Part shown: piece by piece, positions 8,778 to 17,484 of the stretch
How positions within the stretch are numbered: the stretch's first letter is position 1
How the letters are laid out: each line of letters starts with the position of its first letter
DNA from: Bacillota bacterium
Lineage (GTDB): Bacteria > Bacillota > Clostridia > Oscillospirales > Ruminococcaceae
Direction: 5' to 3'
Assembly: GCA_023388515.1 (NCBI GenBank)
Contig: JAEWGD010000027.1
Location: 59,953-123,952, forward strand
Length of the DNA: 64,000 nucleotides
The notes under the pieces: generated by a model
Told to the model about the DNA's origin: nothing
What the model saw: only the letters and a program-made list of their open reading frames with translations
Databases searched by the model: none
Position numbers and translations under genes: made by a program

Positions 8778-8806
8778 TTGACACTATTGAAAATATGACG
8801 AATAAA
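8778..8806 (+). promoter_or_regulatory. Possible promoter of the C39-like gene
   Basis: TTGACA at 8778-8783 is followed after 17 bp by AATAAA at 8801-8806. The -35 is perfect and the -10 poor, so this is tentative. Confidence 0.35.
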
Positions 8807-8825
8807 AAACAATAGGAGATTCTTA

Positions 8826-9818
8826 ATGTTAAAAAATGTTACACGGAAACAAAAAATAACTGGGTTAATAATTATACTGTCAGTAATTGCTGTTATTATT
8901 TTTATAAACATATATAGCAAGGTTGAAGGGGACAAATCTAATGAAAAAAGTGTGATTGCAATGAAGGGTGATATTGATCAAACAACGGACACAACGGAAG
9001 TGACAACAGTAACAACGAAGGTTACTAAAGTAGTTACAACTACGGAAGCTCAAACAGAGGAGAGTGTTACTGAAACTGAGGTGGTTACTGAAACTGTAGC
9101 TGAAACAGAAATGAGAGTTATGCAAGAACCTGTCCCAGAGCCTGTTCCACGCACTAAGTGGACATTACAGACAGTTTCGCCTAATTTGAATAATGCCTTT
9201 TCCGATATTTTATCTAATTTAGAATATATTACGCCTGAGTCACATCAAATTAATGTGAATGCTGTTTATCAAAACCCTGAGTTACCGACAGGCTGTGAGG
9301 TTACTTCACTTACCACTGTTCTAAATTATTTTGGGTATACAATTGGGAAAATGGATATGGCTAATAATTATCTTATAAAAGAGAAATATGGTGCAACTGA
9401 TTTTAGTACTGCTTTTATTGGCAATCCCCAAACGGAAAGAGGCTATGGCTGTTATTCACCAGTCATTGTTAATACTGCACAAAAATTTTTAAATGATTAT
9501 GGCAATATGCACTCCGTTGTAGATTTAAGTGGCTATGAGCTTTCAGACCTTTTTAAGGTGGTTTCAAGTGATTATCCGATAGTTGTATGGTGTACGATGT
9601 CGCTAGTTGAGCCGAGAGAAATATATGCATGGTCTTTGGCTGGTAATATTGATGTTTATTGGATGCAAAATGAGCATTGTGTAGTTCTAACAGGGTATGA
9701 TTTAGTTGAGGGAACAGTAACGGTTTCTGATCCACTTAAAGGTATTGTTAAATATAATTTACAAGCATTTGAAAAAAGATATATTCAGCTTGGTAAACAG
9801 GCTGTTGCTATAAAATAA
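8826..9818 (+). CDS. Membrane-anchored C39-like cysteine peptidase family protein
   Basis: The 330-residue product has one N-terminal membrane span (about 12-30). A Thr/Glu/Val-rich linker (about 55-105, repeated TTE/TVTE units) and a proline-rich stretch follow, then a peptidase C39-like domain (about 150-330). Candidate catalytic residues are the Cys in LPTGCEVTSL, the His in EHCVVLTGY and the Asp in VSDPL. This matches the C39_2 family of surface-anchored papain-like proteins. The substrate is unknown. The layout predicts a domain held outside the cell on a flexible stalk. The same type of linker occurs in the proteins at 26743 and 37406. Confidence 0.8.
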   Translation: MLKNVTRKQKITGLIIILSVIAVIIFINIYSKVEGDKSNEKSVIAMKGDIDQTTDTTEVTTVTTKVTKVVTTTEAQTEESVTETEVVTETVAETEMRVMQEPVPEPVPRTKWTLQTVSPNLNNAFSDILSNLEYITPESHQINVNAVYQNPELPTGCEVTSLTTVLNYFGYTIGKMDMANNYLIKEKYGATDFSTAFIGNPQTERGYGCYSPVIVNTAQKFLNDYGNMHSVVDLSGYELSDLFKVVSSDYPIVVWCTMSLVEPREIYAWSLAGNIDVYWMQNEHCVVLTGYDLVEGTVTVSDPLKGIVKYNLQAFEKRYIQLGKQAVAIK

Positions 9819-9830
9819 CAAAAGTAGGAA

Positions 9831-10481
9831 GTGATTGAAATATATAAAGGCGTAATTTTCGACCTTGATGGCACTATTCTTGATTCAATGGAGGTTTGGG
9901 AAAGAGTAGACGAGATTTTTCTTGCTGAAAACGGTATAGTTAATCATTCAAATATTTCAGATATTGTAAAGAAGATGTCGATTGAGGAGTCAGCACAGTT
10001 CTTTATTGACGAGTTTAAGCTTTTACATACGAATGATTATGTAATAAAAAGGATTGAGGAAATTGTTTGTGAACAGTATGCGAAAAATATTGAGTTAAAG
10101 CCATATGCAGAACAGTTTCTTGATTGGCTAGATGAAAAGAATATACCATACTGTGTCGCAACTGCTACATATAAAACACTTGCGGAGTCAGCACTGAAAC
10201 GTTTAGGTGTGATTGATAGGTTTAAGTTTGTGTTGACTTGTTCGGATGTAGGGGAGGGGAAAACTTCTCCTAAGGTGTATCTTTGTGCAACGGAAAAACT
10301 AGGGCTTTTACCATCTGAAACCGCTGTTTTTGAAGATGCCTTGCATTGTATGGAAACGGCTAAGAAAGCTGGGTTTTATGTGATGGGTATGTATGATAAA
10401 ATATCGGCAGATGATTGGAACGATATAACGAAAATTTGCGACAGGACAGTTATGTCATTTAAGGAATTAATTGATAATTAA
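9831..10481 (+). CDS. HAD-superfamily hydrolase, subfamily IA (phosphoglycolate phosphatase-like)
   Basis: The roughly 215-residue protein has HAD motif I FDLDGTILD near the N-terminus (first Asp nucleophile), a helical cap, motif II around CVATATYKT, motif III Lys in EGKTSPKVYL and motif IV FEDALHCMETAKKAG. The substrate is probably a small phosphorylated metabolite. The start is uncertain. A GTG at 9831 is given, but the best ribosome-binding site, AGGAAGTGAT, overlaps that codon, so initiation may occur at ATT 9834 or ATA 9840, which would give an N-terminus closer to the family (MYKGVIFDLDGT). Only 12 bp separate it from the C39 gene and 10 bp from mnmA. Confidence 0.88.
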   Translation: MIEIYKGVIFDLDGTILDSMEVWERVDEIFLAENGIVNHSNISDIVKKMSIEESAQFFIDEFKLLHTNDYVIKRIEEIVCEQYAKNIELKPYAEQFLDWLDEKNIPYCVATATYKTLAESALKRLGVIDRFKFVLTCSDVGEGKTSPKVYLCATEKLGLLPSETAVFEDALHCMETAKKAGFYVMGMYDKISADDWNDITKICDRTVMSFKELIDN

Positions 10482-10491
10482 GGGAGAAACT

Positions 10492-11568
10492 ATGAGCAAG
10501 AAAGTAATGGTTGGAATGAGTGGAGGAGTGGATAGTTCTGTTGCGGCAAAGCTTCTGCTAGATAACGGCTACGATGTGACAGGGGTTACGCTAAAGCTTT
10601 TTTCCGATTATGATATAGAAATTGATGATACATCACGCACTTGCTGTTCGCTTACAGATGTTGAGGATGCAAGAAGGGTTTGCTATAAGCTTGGGTGTGA
10701 ACATCTTGTTTTTAATTTTAAGGATAGCTTTAAGCACGATGTTATGGAGCATTTTACAAAAAGCTATCTTAAGGGGCAAACGCCTAATCCTTGCATAGAA
10801 TGTAATAGGCATATTAAGTTTGATAAAATGCTTAATCGTGCTGAAACATTGGGGTATGATTATATTGCAACTGGACATTATGCTACTGTCGATTATGACG
10901 AAAACATTGGTAGATATTTGTTGAAACGTCCAAAAGACAGAGCTAAAGACCAGACTTATGTTCTGTATTCGCTTACTCAGTATCAGCTATCTAAAACCTT
11001 GTTTCCACTTGGGGATTTGGATAAGCCTGTTGTTCGTGATATTGCTGAAAAGGCAGAGCTTATTAATTCACGCAAGCCTGATAGTCAGGATATATGCTTT
11101 GTTCCAGATGGTAATTATGCTAGCTACATCAAGGCTAATACAGAAAGCGAAATATTGGAAGGAAGTTTTTTGGATACGGATGGTAATATTATCGGTACAC
11201 ATAAAGGCATAATACATTACACAATAGGGCAGAGAAAGGGGCTTGGTATCTCCTTTGGAAAGCCTGTTTATGTCGTTGGTAAGGATTCGATTAATAATAC
11301 TGTAACGCTTGGTGACGAGAGTGAGCTTTACACAAAAACGCTGATTGCTGAAGATATAAATCTTATTTCTGTTGCAGAAATTACCGAACCGATTAGAGTA
11401 ACTGCAAAAACAAGATATAGCCAAAACGAACAACCTGCAACAGTTTCTGTAAATGGTAATGGACAGCTACTTGTTACGTTTGACACGCCACAGAGGGCTG
11501 TAACAAGTGGTCAGGCAGTTGTGTTCTATGATGGTGATATAGTAGTTGGTGGTGGCACGATTGTGTGA
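10492..11568 (+). CDS. mnmA: tRNA-specific 2-thiouridylase MnmA
   Basis: MnmA adenylates and then thiolates uridine 34 of tRNA-Lys, tRNA-Glu and tRNA-Gln. The product is 358 residues. The PP-loop SGGVDSSVAAKLL sits at about 9-21, the catalytic Cys101 in TPNPCIECNRHIKF, and the second Cys202 in DSQDICFVPDGNY. The C-terminal beta-barrel contains HYTIGQRKGLGIS. The ATG at 10492 follows AGGGAGA; the longer frame from 10471 overlaps the HAD gene and has no better site. Two cysteines at the expected spacing indicate the standard disulfide mechanism. Confidence 0.96.
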   Translation: MSKKVMVGMSGGVDSSVAAKLLLDNGYDVTGVTLKLFSDYDIEIDDTSRTCCSLTDVEDARRVCYKLGCEHLVFNFKDSFKHDVMEHFTKSYLKGQTPNPCIECNRHIKFDKMLNRAETLGYDYIATGHYATVDYDENIGRYLLKRPKDRAKDQTYVLYSLTQYQLSKTLFPLGDLDKPVVRDIAEKAELINSRKPDSQDICFVPDGNYASYIKANTESEILEGSFLDTDGNIIGTHKGIIHYTIGQRKGLGISFGKPVYVVGKDSINNTVTLGDESELYTKTLIAEDINLISVAEITEPIRVTAKTRYSQNEQPATVSVNGNGQLLVTFDTPQRAVTSGQAVVFYDGDIVVGGGTIV

Positions 11569-11622
11569 TGAAAGCCTGTTGCATGGCTGAAGTCACATAC
11601 TTTTATTTTAAGGAGAACAATA

Positions 11623-11829
11623 ATGGTACAGGAAAAAATTGATAGAATAAATGAACTTTCAAGAAAATCTAAGACTGTTGGATTAAATGATGAAGAAAAA
11701 GAGGAACAGGCAAAGCTAAGACAGGAATATAGGGATTCATTTAAGAGAAGTATCGTATCAACGCTTGAAAGCTGTGTTATAGTTGATGAGGACGGAAATA
11801 GAAAAAAGGTTAAGGCTAAGGAAGATTGA
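11623..11829 (+). CDS. DUF896 (YnzC-like) small protein
   Basis: The 68-residue, strongly charged helical protein matches the DUF896 pattern: an N-terminal IDRINELSRKSKTVGLNDEE, then KLRQEYRDSFKRS. The B. subtilis members YnzC and YneF form small helical hairpins and have no firm function. AAGGAGA lies 6 nt upstream of the ATG. Its TGA overlaps the ATG of the following SDR gene (TGATG), so the two are translationally coupled. Confidence 0.88.
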   Translation: MVQEKIDRINELSRKSKTVGLNDEEKEEQAKLRQEYRDSFKRSIVSTLESCVIVDEDGNRKKVKAKED

Positions 11830-12554
11830 TGGGAATGAATAAAATTGCTCTTGTAACGGGAGGCTCAAGGGGGATTGGGGCGAAAACAGCTGAGTTTTTA
11901 TCGTTGAATGGATATACAGTTGCTGTGAATTATCTCAATAATTCTAAAAAGGCTTGTGAAATATGTAACAATATAAATGGCTTGGCTTTATGTGCAGATG
12001 TCGCTGATTATAATCAAGTTTTGGATATGGTTAATACGATAATTCAGAAGTTTGGCAAAATAGATTTACTTGTGAATAATGCTGCAATTTCTACGACAGG
12101 GCTTTTTACGGATATTTCCGAATGTGATGCAGACAGAATTTTCGATGTAAATGTAAAGGGAACGCTTAATTGTGCTAAAGCAGTTTTGCCACATATGATA
12201 AATAGGAAAAGTGGCAAAATTATAAATATTTCGTCAATGTGGGGCGAGGTAGGTGCGTCTTGTGAGGTGCATTACTCAACCTCCAAAGCTGCTGTTATTG
12301 GCTTTACAAAGGCACTTGCAAAAGAGGTTGGACCATCTGGAATACAGGTTAATTGCATTTCTCCTGGAGTTATTATGACGGATATGAACAAAAGTTTGAG
12401 CAATGATGAAATGAATGAATTGAGAGATGAGTCGCCACTCGAAAGGCTTGGAATGCCTGAAGATGTAGCAAATGCAGTGTGTTATCTTGCATCTGATAAA
12501 GCAGATTTTATTACAGGTCAGGTTCTTGGTGTGAATGGTGGTTTCGTTATCTAA
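11829..12554 (+). CDS. Short-chain dehydrogenase/reductase, FabG-like
   Basis: The 241-residue classical SDR has a Rossmann TGGSRGIG cofactor motif at about 10-17, NNAA near 88, an active-site Ser in ISSM and YSTSK with the catalytic Tyr and Lys, and PGVIMTDM after it. It resembles 3-oxoacyl-ACP reductases, but with no fatty-acid genes around it the substrate cannot be assigned. The ATG at 11829 overlaps the stop of the DUF896 gene and has AAGGA 7 nt upstream. A second ATG at 11835 is possible. Confidence 0.88.
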   Translation: MGMNKIALVTGGSRGIGAKTAEFLSLNGYTVAVNYLNNSKKACEICNNINGLALCADVADYNQVLDMVNTIIQKFGKIDLLVNNAAISTTGLFTDISECDADRIFDVNVKGTLNCAKAVLPHMINRKSGKIINISSMWGEVGASCEVHYSTSKAAVIGFTKALAKEVGPSGIQVNCISPGVIMTDMNKSLSNDEMNELRDESPLERLGMPEDVANAVCYLASDKADFITGQVLGVNGGFVI

Positions 12555-12670
12555 ATGTTAAATATTTATAATAATTAGCAGAAACATTGTAAGAAATAGC
12601 TAAGTTTAGACGAAAAAGATTGGCTGTTTTTATGTAAATAGAAGAAGTATTTTTTTTTCTAATATTACAA

Positions 12671-12699
12671 TTGAAGTTTTGAATTTAATGTGTTATAAT
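12671..12699 (+). promoter_or_regulatory. Sigma-A-type promoter of the LtaS-like gene
   Basis: TTGAAG at 12671-12676 and TATAAT at 12694-12699 are 17 bp apart, 59 bp upstream of the start codon. The rest of 12555-12757 is AT-rich with no gene. Confidence 0.65.
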
Positions 12700-12757
12700 T
12701 ATTATGTTAAATATAGATTAATTTACTATAAAATAAATATTATAAAAAGGTGATTAA

Positions 12758-14587
12758 ATGAAAGAAAAATTCTCATTTATTACAAGATTATTTTCAACAA
12801 TTAAGTCGAAAGTAAACAAGTTTAATGCTAAACGTGAGCTTAATACCACTAAATATAGCATGACTAATCGCTTGTTAGTTCTGCTTTTTCCGATTTTTAT
12901 AGTTAGTATGGCTGAGATAAATCAGGCTAAACATTTAAGTAAATTCGTGCTTTTTGTTGCGAATAAGCCACTTGTTATGCTTTTTAATATTTTGATGGCA
13001 TCGCTGATTTTTTATGCGATTTTGTTAATATCAAAACGTGGTTGGCTGGCAATGCTTTCTGTTGGGGTAACCTATTTCTTTTTGAGTATAGTCGAGCTGT
13101 TTAAGTTTGGCACAAATGGAAACCACTTAATTTTAACAGATATGCGTATGGCTAGAAGTCCAAAGAGCCTAACATCGTTCGCTTACATCAAAATCACGCC
13201 GATATTAATTGTCTATACGGTGATTGTGTTAGCGTTTATTGTTGCAGGATTTTGGTTTAATCCTAAGATTAGAATTAAATTTTCTAAGAGGATTTCTGCT
13301 GCTTTTGTTTGTATTGCAACCTGTCTTTCAATTGTTGTAATACCATCAGTATCAATGCCTGTTTATTCTCTTTTTGACATTGACACAACGGTATCAAGTA
13401 ATAGTTTTAAGCTTAATGAGAAGTTTGACAATAATAGCTTTTTGGCATTCTTTGTACAGACTACTTCTGAAAATTTATCTAATAAATTAGTTGAGCCGAC
13501 TGATTATGCACTTAATACAGTTGATGGCTATTTAAAGGACAGCTTAGAGGTCGAGGCAAGTGAAAGTTTTGTTAAGCCTAATGTTATTATGGTAATGTCG
13601 GAGGCTTTTGCTGATTTTAGGGTTTTTGATGAGCTTAACCTTGATACTGACGCATATGACGGATATGATTGGGTTGCAAAACAGGGGTATAAAGGAACGA
13701 CAGTTGTTCCTACCTTTGCAAGTTTTACAGTTAGAACTGAGTTTGAGCTGAATTTCGGTTTGCCAGTAAGATCACTGAAAGACCCTAATATGCCTCAACG
13801 ATTGCTTGAGAAAAGAGAACAGCCAACTATCGCAAGAATGTATAAGGATATGGGTTACTCAACTGCTTACATTCACCCATTCCTAAGCACATTTTATAGC
13901 AGAGAAACTAAGTATTCATACTTTGGTTTTGATACAATGATATTTCAAGATGATTTCACAGTAGATGTTGATTATTATACATCATACATTTCTGACGAGG
14001 TTGTTTTCGACCAGATTAATCAGCTTGTTAAAGATACAGATGAACCACTGTTCATTCACACAACAACAATGCAAAATCATCAACCTTATAATCAAGGGGA
14101 TGACCCTAATGATGAGTTGACTAATTATCTTTCTGGAATTAAATACACCTCTGATTCACTTAAAGCTTTGACTGAGGATTTAGATAAATTGGATGAGCCG
14201 ACAGTTTTAGTTATGGTTGGCGACCACTTCCCATCATTCAAGGGTGAGGATAATATTTATGATACATTAGGAATTAACGGGGATAATTGCTCTGTTGTTT
14301 ATGAACAGCCATATGTTGTTTGGAGTAATTATGATCTTGATTATAATTCAGTTCCAGATGAAAAGACTTCAGTATTTTATCTACCATATATAATTATGGA
14401 TTTGATTGGTGCTCCTAAGAATGGTTTTACTACAGAAATGCTCAAGAAGATGGATGAATTTCCTATTTACTCAACAAACCATAGCCCAAATGTGCCAAGT
14501 GATGAAACATTAGATGTATTGACATATGATAGAATTATTGGAAATATTTATTCTGATGAGGAGCTTATGGATGAAGAAGTTGAATAA
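12758..14587 (+). CDS. LTA synthase family membrane sulfatase-fold enzyme
   Basis: The 609-residue protein belongs to the lipoteichoic-acid-synthase family, which transfers glycerol-phosphate or similar groups outside the membrane. Five hydrophobic segments occupy about 40-215. The extracellular catalytic domain (about 270-580) has the metal Glu in MVMSEAFAD, the nucleophile Thr324 in ASFTVRTEFE, HTTTMQNHQPY and VMVGDHFP. The spacing of the nucleophile to the following Glu-Phe matches LtaS (TSDSEF). The substrate may be a polyglycerol phosphate or another surface polymer. The 3' end overlaps the following thioesterase gene by 17 nt. The acidic C-terminal tail ends SDEELMDEEVE. Confidence 0.9.
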   Translation: MKEKFSFITRLFSTIKSKVNKFNAKRELNTTKYSMTNRLLVLLFPIFIVSMAEINQAKHLSKFVLFVANKPLVMLFNILMASLIFYAILLISKRGWLAMLSVGVTYFFLSIVELFKFGTNGNHLILTDMRMARSPKSLTSFAYIKITPILIVYTVIVLAFIVAGFWFNPKIRIKFSKRISAAFVCIATCLSIVVIPSVSMPVYSLFDIDTTVSSNSFKLNEKFDNNSFLAFFVQTTSENLSNKLVEPTDYALNTVDGYLKDSLEVEASESFVKPNVIMVMSEAFADFRVFDELNLDTDAYDGYDWVAKQGYKGTTVVPTFASFTVRTEFELNFGLPVRSLKDPNMPQRLLEKREQPTIARMYKDMGYSTAYIHPFLSTFYSRETKYSYFGFDTMIFQDDFTVDVDYYTSYISDEVVFDQINQLVKDTDEPLFIHTTTMQNHQPYNQGDDPNDELTNYLSGIKYTSDSLKALTEDLDKLDEPTVLVMVGDHFPSFKGEDNIYDTLGINGDNCSVVYEQPYVVWSNYDLDYNSVPDEKTSVFYLPYIIMDLIGAPKNGFTTEMLKKMDEFPIYSTNHSPNVPSDETLDVLTYDRIIGNIYSDEELMDEEVE

Positions 14588-14960
14588 TGGTGTTATTGGA
14601 AAAGCTGATACAGTTGTTGATGAAAACAATACAGCAGACGCTGTTGGAAGTGGCTCACTAAACGTTTTTGCAACACCAATGATGGTTGCGTTAATGGAGA
14701 AAGCAGCAGTAAATGCTCTTGCAGACTTTCTTGATGAGGGTGAAACTACTGTTGGAACAGGCATAAATATTTCTCACGTTGCTGCATCACCTGTTGGAAT
14801 TGGAGTTACTGCAACAGCAGAAGTAACTGATGTAAAGGGCAGGGAAATTACTTTTAGGCTTAGTGCATCGGATAGTGCAGGGCTAATCGGTGAGGGAACT
14901 CATACAAGGTTTGTAGTTAATGCTGAAAAGTTTCAAAGCAAAACAAATAATAAAATTTAA
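14571..14960 (+). CDS. Hot-dog thioesterase, FlK-like
   Basis: The 129-residue protein has the single hot-dog fold pattern of the fluoroacetyl-CoA-type thioesterase family: an N-terminal TVVDENNTADAVGSG, the helix MMVALMEKAAVNALADFL and the strand VGTGINISHVAASPVG. These proteins hydrolyse short acyl-CoA esters; the true substrate here is unknown. The ATG at 14571 lies inside the end of the LtaS-like gene with GAGGAG 7 nt upstream, so translation is probably coupled. A longer frame starting at 14526 has no ribosome-binding site. Confidence 0.87.
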   Translation: MKKLNNGVIGKADTVVDENNTADAVGSGSLNVFATPMMVALMEKAAVNALADFLDEGETTVGTGINISHVAASPVGIGVTATAEVTDVKGREITFRLSASDSAGLIGEGTHTRFVVNAEKFQSKTNNKI

Positions 14961-14970
14961 TATTAAAAAG

Positions 14971-14998
14971 CGAAAACTGTTATGGTTTTCGTTTTTTT
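14971..14998 (+). terminator. Terminator of the LtaS-thioesterase unit
   Basis: CGAAAAC at 14971-14977 pairs with GTTTTCG at 14985-14991, followed by seven T. Confidence 0.85.
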
Positions 14999-15101
14999 AT
15001 GAATAAATGAATTAAAGTATGAAATAATAGATTTAACGGAGCAAAAAATTATATTAGCTCCCAATCAAAGCATACTAAATGTTTTGTCAATACCGCACAA
15101 G

Positions 15102-15129
15102 TTGACAAGACTTTGCTTTGGTTTATTGT
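15102..15129 (+). promoter_or_regulatory. Possible promoter of the Asn/Gln-rich mini-gene, inside an inverted repeat
   Basis: TTGACA at 15102-15107 and TATTGT at 15124-15129 are 16 bp apart. The pair is bracketed by CGCACAA (15094-15100) and TTGTGCG (15126-15132), which could form a hairpin or bind a dimeric regulator. Confidence 0.4.
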
Positions 15130-15149
15130 GCGAAGAATGGAGAATTATT

Positions 15150-15281
15150 ATGGCTAATAATCAAAACCAAAGAAATCAAAATGGTGAAAACAAGCAGAAC
15201 AACAATCAAAAGAATCAAAACAATCAAAAGAATCAGAACAACCAAAACAACCAGAACAAACAGGAACCAATAAACGACTAA
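15150..15281 (+). CDS. 43-residue Asn/Gln-rich mini-protein
   Basis: About 29 of 43 residues are Asn or Gln, arranged as NQN and KNQNNQ repeats, with a few Lys and Arg and a short PIND tail. There is no hydrophobic segment, signal peptide or cysteine. The ATG at 15150 has GGAGAA 5 nt upstream, and a 19-bp terminator follows the stop. These features, more than similarity, argue that it is a real gene. I know no function. It may be an intrinsically disordered protein or have prion-like behaviour. The DNA consists of 9-nt tandem units (CAAAACAAT, CAAAAGAAT), so its length may vary between strains. A longer frame from 15084 has no ribosome-binding site. Confidence 0.65.
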   Translation: MANNQNQRNQNGENKQNNNQKNQNNQKNQNNQNNQNKQEPIND

Positions 15282-15295
15282 TTATGCTTTTATAA

Positions 15296-15334
15296 AGTTA
15301 AAGGGTAGAGTTAAATTAACTCTACCCTTTAACT
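15296..15334. terminator. Bidirectional terminator between the mini-gene and the GH13 gene
   Basis: A perfect 19-bp inverted repeat (15296-15314 and 15316-15334) sits between convergent genes. Confidence 0.85.
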
Positions 15335-15336
15335 TA

Positions 15337-16881
15337 TTATCCAACGACAAACATTGATTTTAAGGTTGACCATGTGTTAGAATTGGAGTCACGGTATATA
15401 ATGAGTTCATCCATTGTCCTAACGTCTTTTGCGAATGCAATTACTTCACAAATTATTCCACAGTACATATATTTTCCACCAATAATTATTTCAGCGTCAT
15501 AAATGCTGTCATGACTTAGAATCTCAACAGGTTTATCAACAGCTTTGTTCTCAGCTAGAATTGCAGCTGAGAATGCAGGAACTTTAATCCTTGATGTTTC
15601 ATTTTCTATAACAACAGGAATATTGTTGAGAATATCGAATAAAGGCTTAACATTAGTTTTAAAGCTGAATTCAAACTCCTTGTCCTCCAAGTTCAATGCG
15701 ATATAAACTACTTGTCCATCTGCCTCACGCTTGAAAAGCATTTGTTGATTTCTGATAGTAATTGTTTGATAGCTACCAGAACCCAACACAGGATAGGTCT
15801 TATGGATTTCACCAAGCTTTACAAGATGCTTATAAATATGTGAATTAGTCTTTGGCATTTTTTCGAAGTCAAGGCAAGGTCTTAGATTATCATCAGAATT
15901 ATTCTCCTTTATACCAGCAACGCCATATTCGCCACCATAATAAATTGACGGAATACCTGGCATTGTATAAAGCAGAGTATAGCAGTTGAAAATATGCTCT
16001 TTATTCTTTAGCGTACTAATAATTCTGTTAACATCATGGTTATCTACAAAATTATATAGATTAATATCCTTATAAATTCCACCGTTTCCTTTTTGCCTAT
16101 TTATAGAGTAATCAATTTCAAAATAGTTCTTTTCATTGTGGGAGGAAAAAATTCCCTTATAACATTCATAGTTTGTAACACTGTCGAGCATTTCAGGATT
16201 TGCCCATCTATTATAATCACCATGTATAATTTCACCCATAAGCCAAAAGTCGCTTTTTTTACCCTTGCAGAAGCTTTTAACTCTTTTGAAAAAGTCGAAA
16301 TCTATGCAATCAGCAGCGTCAAAACGTATCCCGTCAATATCAAATTCATCAATCCAAAGGTTTATAGAATCCATGAGATAATTGCACACGTCTGGATTTT
16401 TTAGATTTAACTTTACAAGGTTATAATGACCATTCCAACCCTCATATGAGAAATTATCACCGCAAGGACTCTGACTACCAAAGTGAAGATTATAAAACCA
16501 ACCACAATAAGCTGACTCATGACCCTTTTCTTGAATATCCTTAAACGCCCAAAAATCTCTTCCAACATGGTTAAATACGCCATCAAGAATTACCTTGATA
16601 CCATTATCATGAAGCTTTTTGCAGATTTTCTTAAAGGATTCATTATCGCCTAAACGTCTGTCAACAAGCTTATAATCTGTTGTGTCATAGCCATGTTCAA
16701 CGGATTCAAACACAGGTCCAAAATAAATTGCCCCAACATTCAGCTCCTTAAAGCTGTCAATCCAGTCATAAATTTTATCAAGGCTATAAATAACATCTCC
16801 GTTATCATTAAATTTAGATGCCCCACAAAAACCTAGTGGATAGATATGATAAATGATTGTATCATCATACCAAAATGCCAT
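15337..16881 (-). CDS. GH13 alpha-amylase family enzyme, probably intracellular
   Basis: The 514-residue (beta/alpha)8-barrel protein resembles maltodextrin-acting cyclomaltodextrinases or alpha-glucosidases. GH13 conserved regions are visible: DGVFNHVGRD (region I), GIRFDAAD with the nucleophile Asp (II), MGEIIHGD with the acid/base Glu (III) and FVDNHDVNR with the third Asp (IV). A C-terminal beta domain follows from about residue 395. There is no signal peptide and no dockerin, so it should act on imported maltodextrins. It lies 18 bp downstream of the HD-domain gene on the same strand and probably shares its transcript. Confidence 0.92.
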   Translation of the reverse strand: MAFWYDDTIIYHIYPLGFCGASKFNDNGDVIYSLDKIYDWIDSFKELNVGAIYFGPVFESVEHGYDTTDYKLVDRRLGDNESFKKICKKLHDNGIKVILDGVFNHVGRDFWAFKDIQEKGHESAYCGWFYNLHFGSQSPCGDNFSYEGWNGHYNLVKLNLKNPDVCNYLMDSINLWIDEFDIDGIRFDAADCIDFDFFKRVKSFCKGKKSDFWLMGEIIHGDYNRWANPEMLDSVTNYECYKGIFSSHNEKNYFEIDYSINRQKGNGGIYKDINLYNFVDNHDVNRIISTLKNKEHIFNCYTLLYTMPGIPSIYYGGEYGVAGIKENNSDDNLRPCLDFEKMPKTNSHIYKHLVKLGEIHKTYPVLGSGSYQTITIRNQQMLFKREADGQVVYIALNLEDKEFEFSFKTNVKPLFDILNNIPVVIENETSRIKVPAFSAAILAENKAVDKPVEILSHDSIYDAEIIIGGKYMYCGIICEVIAFAKDVRTMDELIIYRDSNSNTWSTLKSMFVVG

Positions 16882-16899
16882 AAAACACTTCGCCTCCTA

Positions 16900-17484
16900 T
16901 TAAATTTTTCCCTCAATATAGTATGTAGCTTCCATATCTGCGACACTTAAAGCAAATGCCAATGGAAACATTTCAAATGCATCACCAATAGCACGCTGGT
17001 CTTCTATTCCTGAAAACCCCATGTGATAACGAATTGCAAAAGATTCCTCCCTTGAAAGACGCATGAATCCAGACGCTATATAAACAGACTTTTCACCATG
17101 ACCATAGGGGAGTTGGTCAGCGAATTCATAAGTCGGAACTTGTCGCCACACTCCGTCCTCACCTTTAACATTTCTAGTCCCTTTTTTATAAGTATTAATC
17201 TTACATATATCATGGAGCAGAGCAGAAATTGCAATAGTTTCTTCAGTAAAATTCATATTATACATATTTTTCACTCTATCACGGCTTAAATAGTCTTTAA
17301 GGCAATGATAAACATTAACGCTATGCTCAACAAGCCCCCCATCATATGACCCATGAAATCTCGTGCTACAAGGTGCAGTAAAGAAGTCGCTTGAACTGGA
17401 TAAAAGGTATTGCAAAAGCTTATCCGAACCTTTTCTGGTGATATTTTCGTTATATATATTTAGGAATTCCTCATATTTAGTCAT
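16900..17484 (-). CDS. HD-domain phosphohydrolase-like protein
   Basis: The 194-residue protein has the HD-superfamily metal motif: His in GGLVEHSVNVYHCL, the HD pair in ALLHDICK, and a distal Asp near LSVADMEATY. Its substrate is unknown; HD proteins hydrolyse nucleotides or other phosphomonoesters. The ATG at 17484 is preferred over the one at 17496 because GGAGG lies 7 nt upstream of it. It is upstream of the GH13 gene with 18 bp between them. Confidence 0.85.
   Translation of the reverse strand: MTKYEEFLNIYNENITRKGSDKLLQYLLSSSSDFFTAPCSTRFHGSYDGGLVEHSVNVYHCLKDYLSRDRVKNMYNMNFTEETIAISALLHDICKINTYKKGTRNVKGEDGVWRQVPTYEFADQLPYGHGEKSVYIASGFMRLSREESFAIRYHMGFSGIEDQRAIGDAFEMFPLAFALSVADMEATYYIEGKI

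Noticed and set aside
14526..14570. Longer start for the thioesterase
   Set aside because: No ribosome-binding site; GAGGAG fits the ATG at 14571, and the extra residues are not family-like.
15150..15281. Short tandem DNA units as a CRISPR array
   Set aside because: The 9-nt units have no spacers and are codon-phased Asn/Gln repeats in a gene with start and terminator signals.
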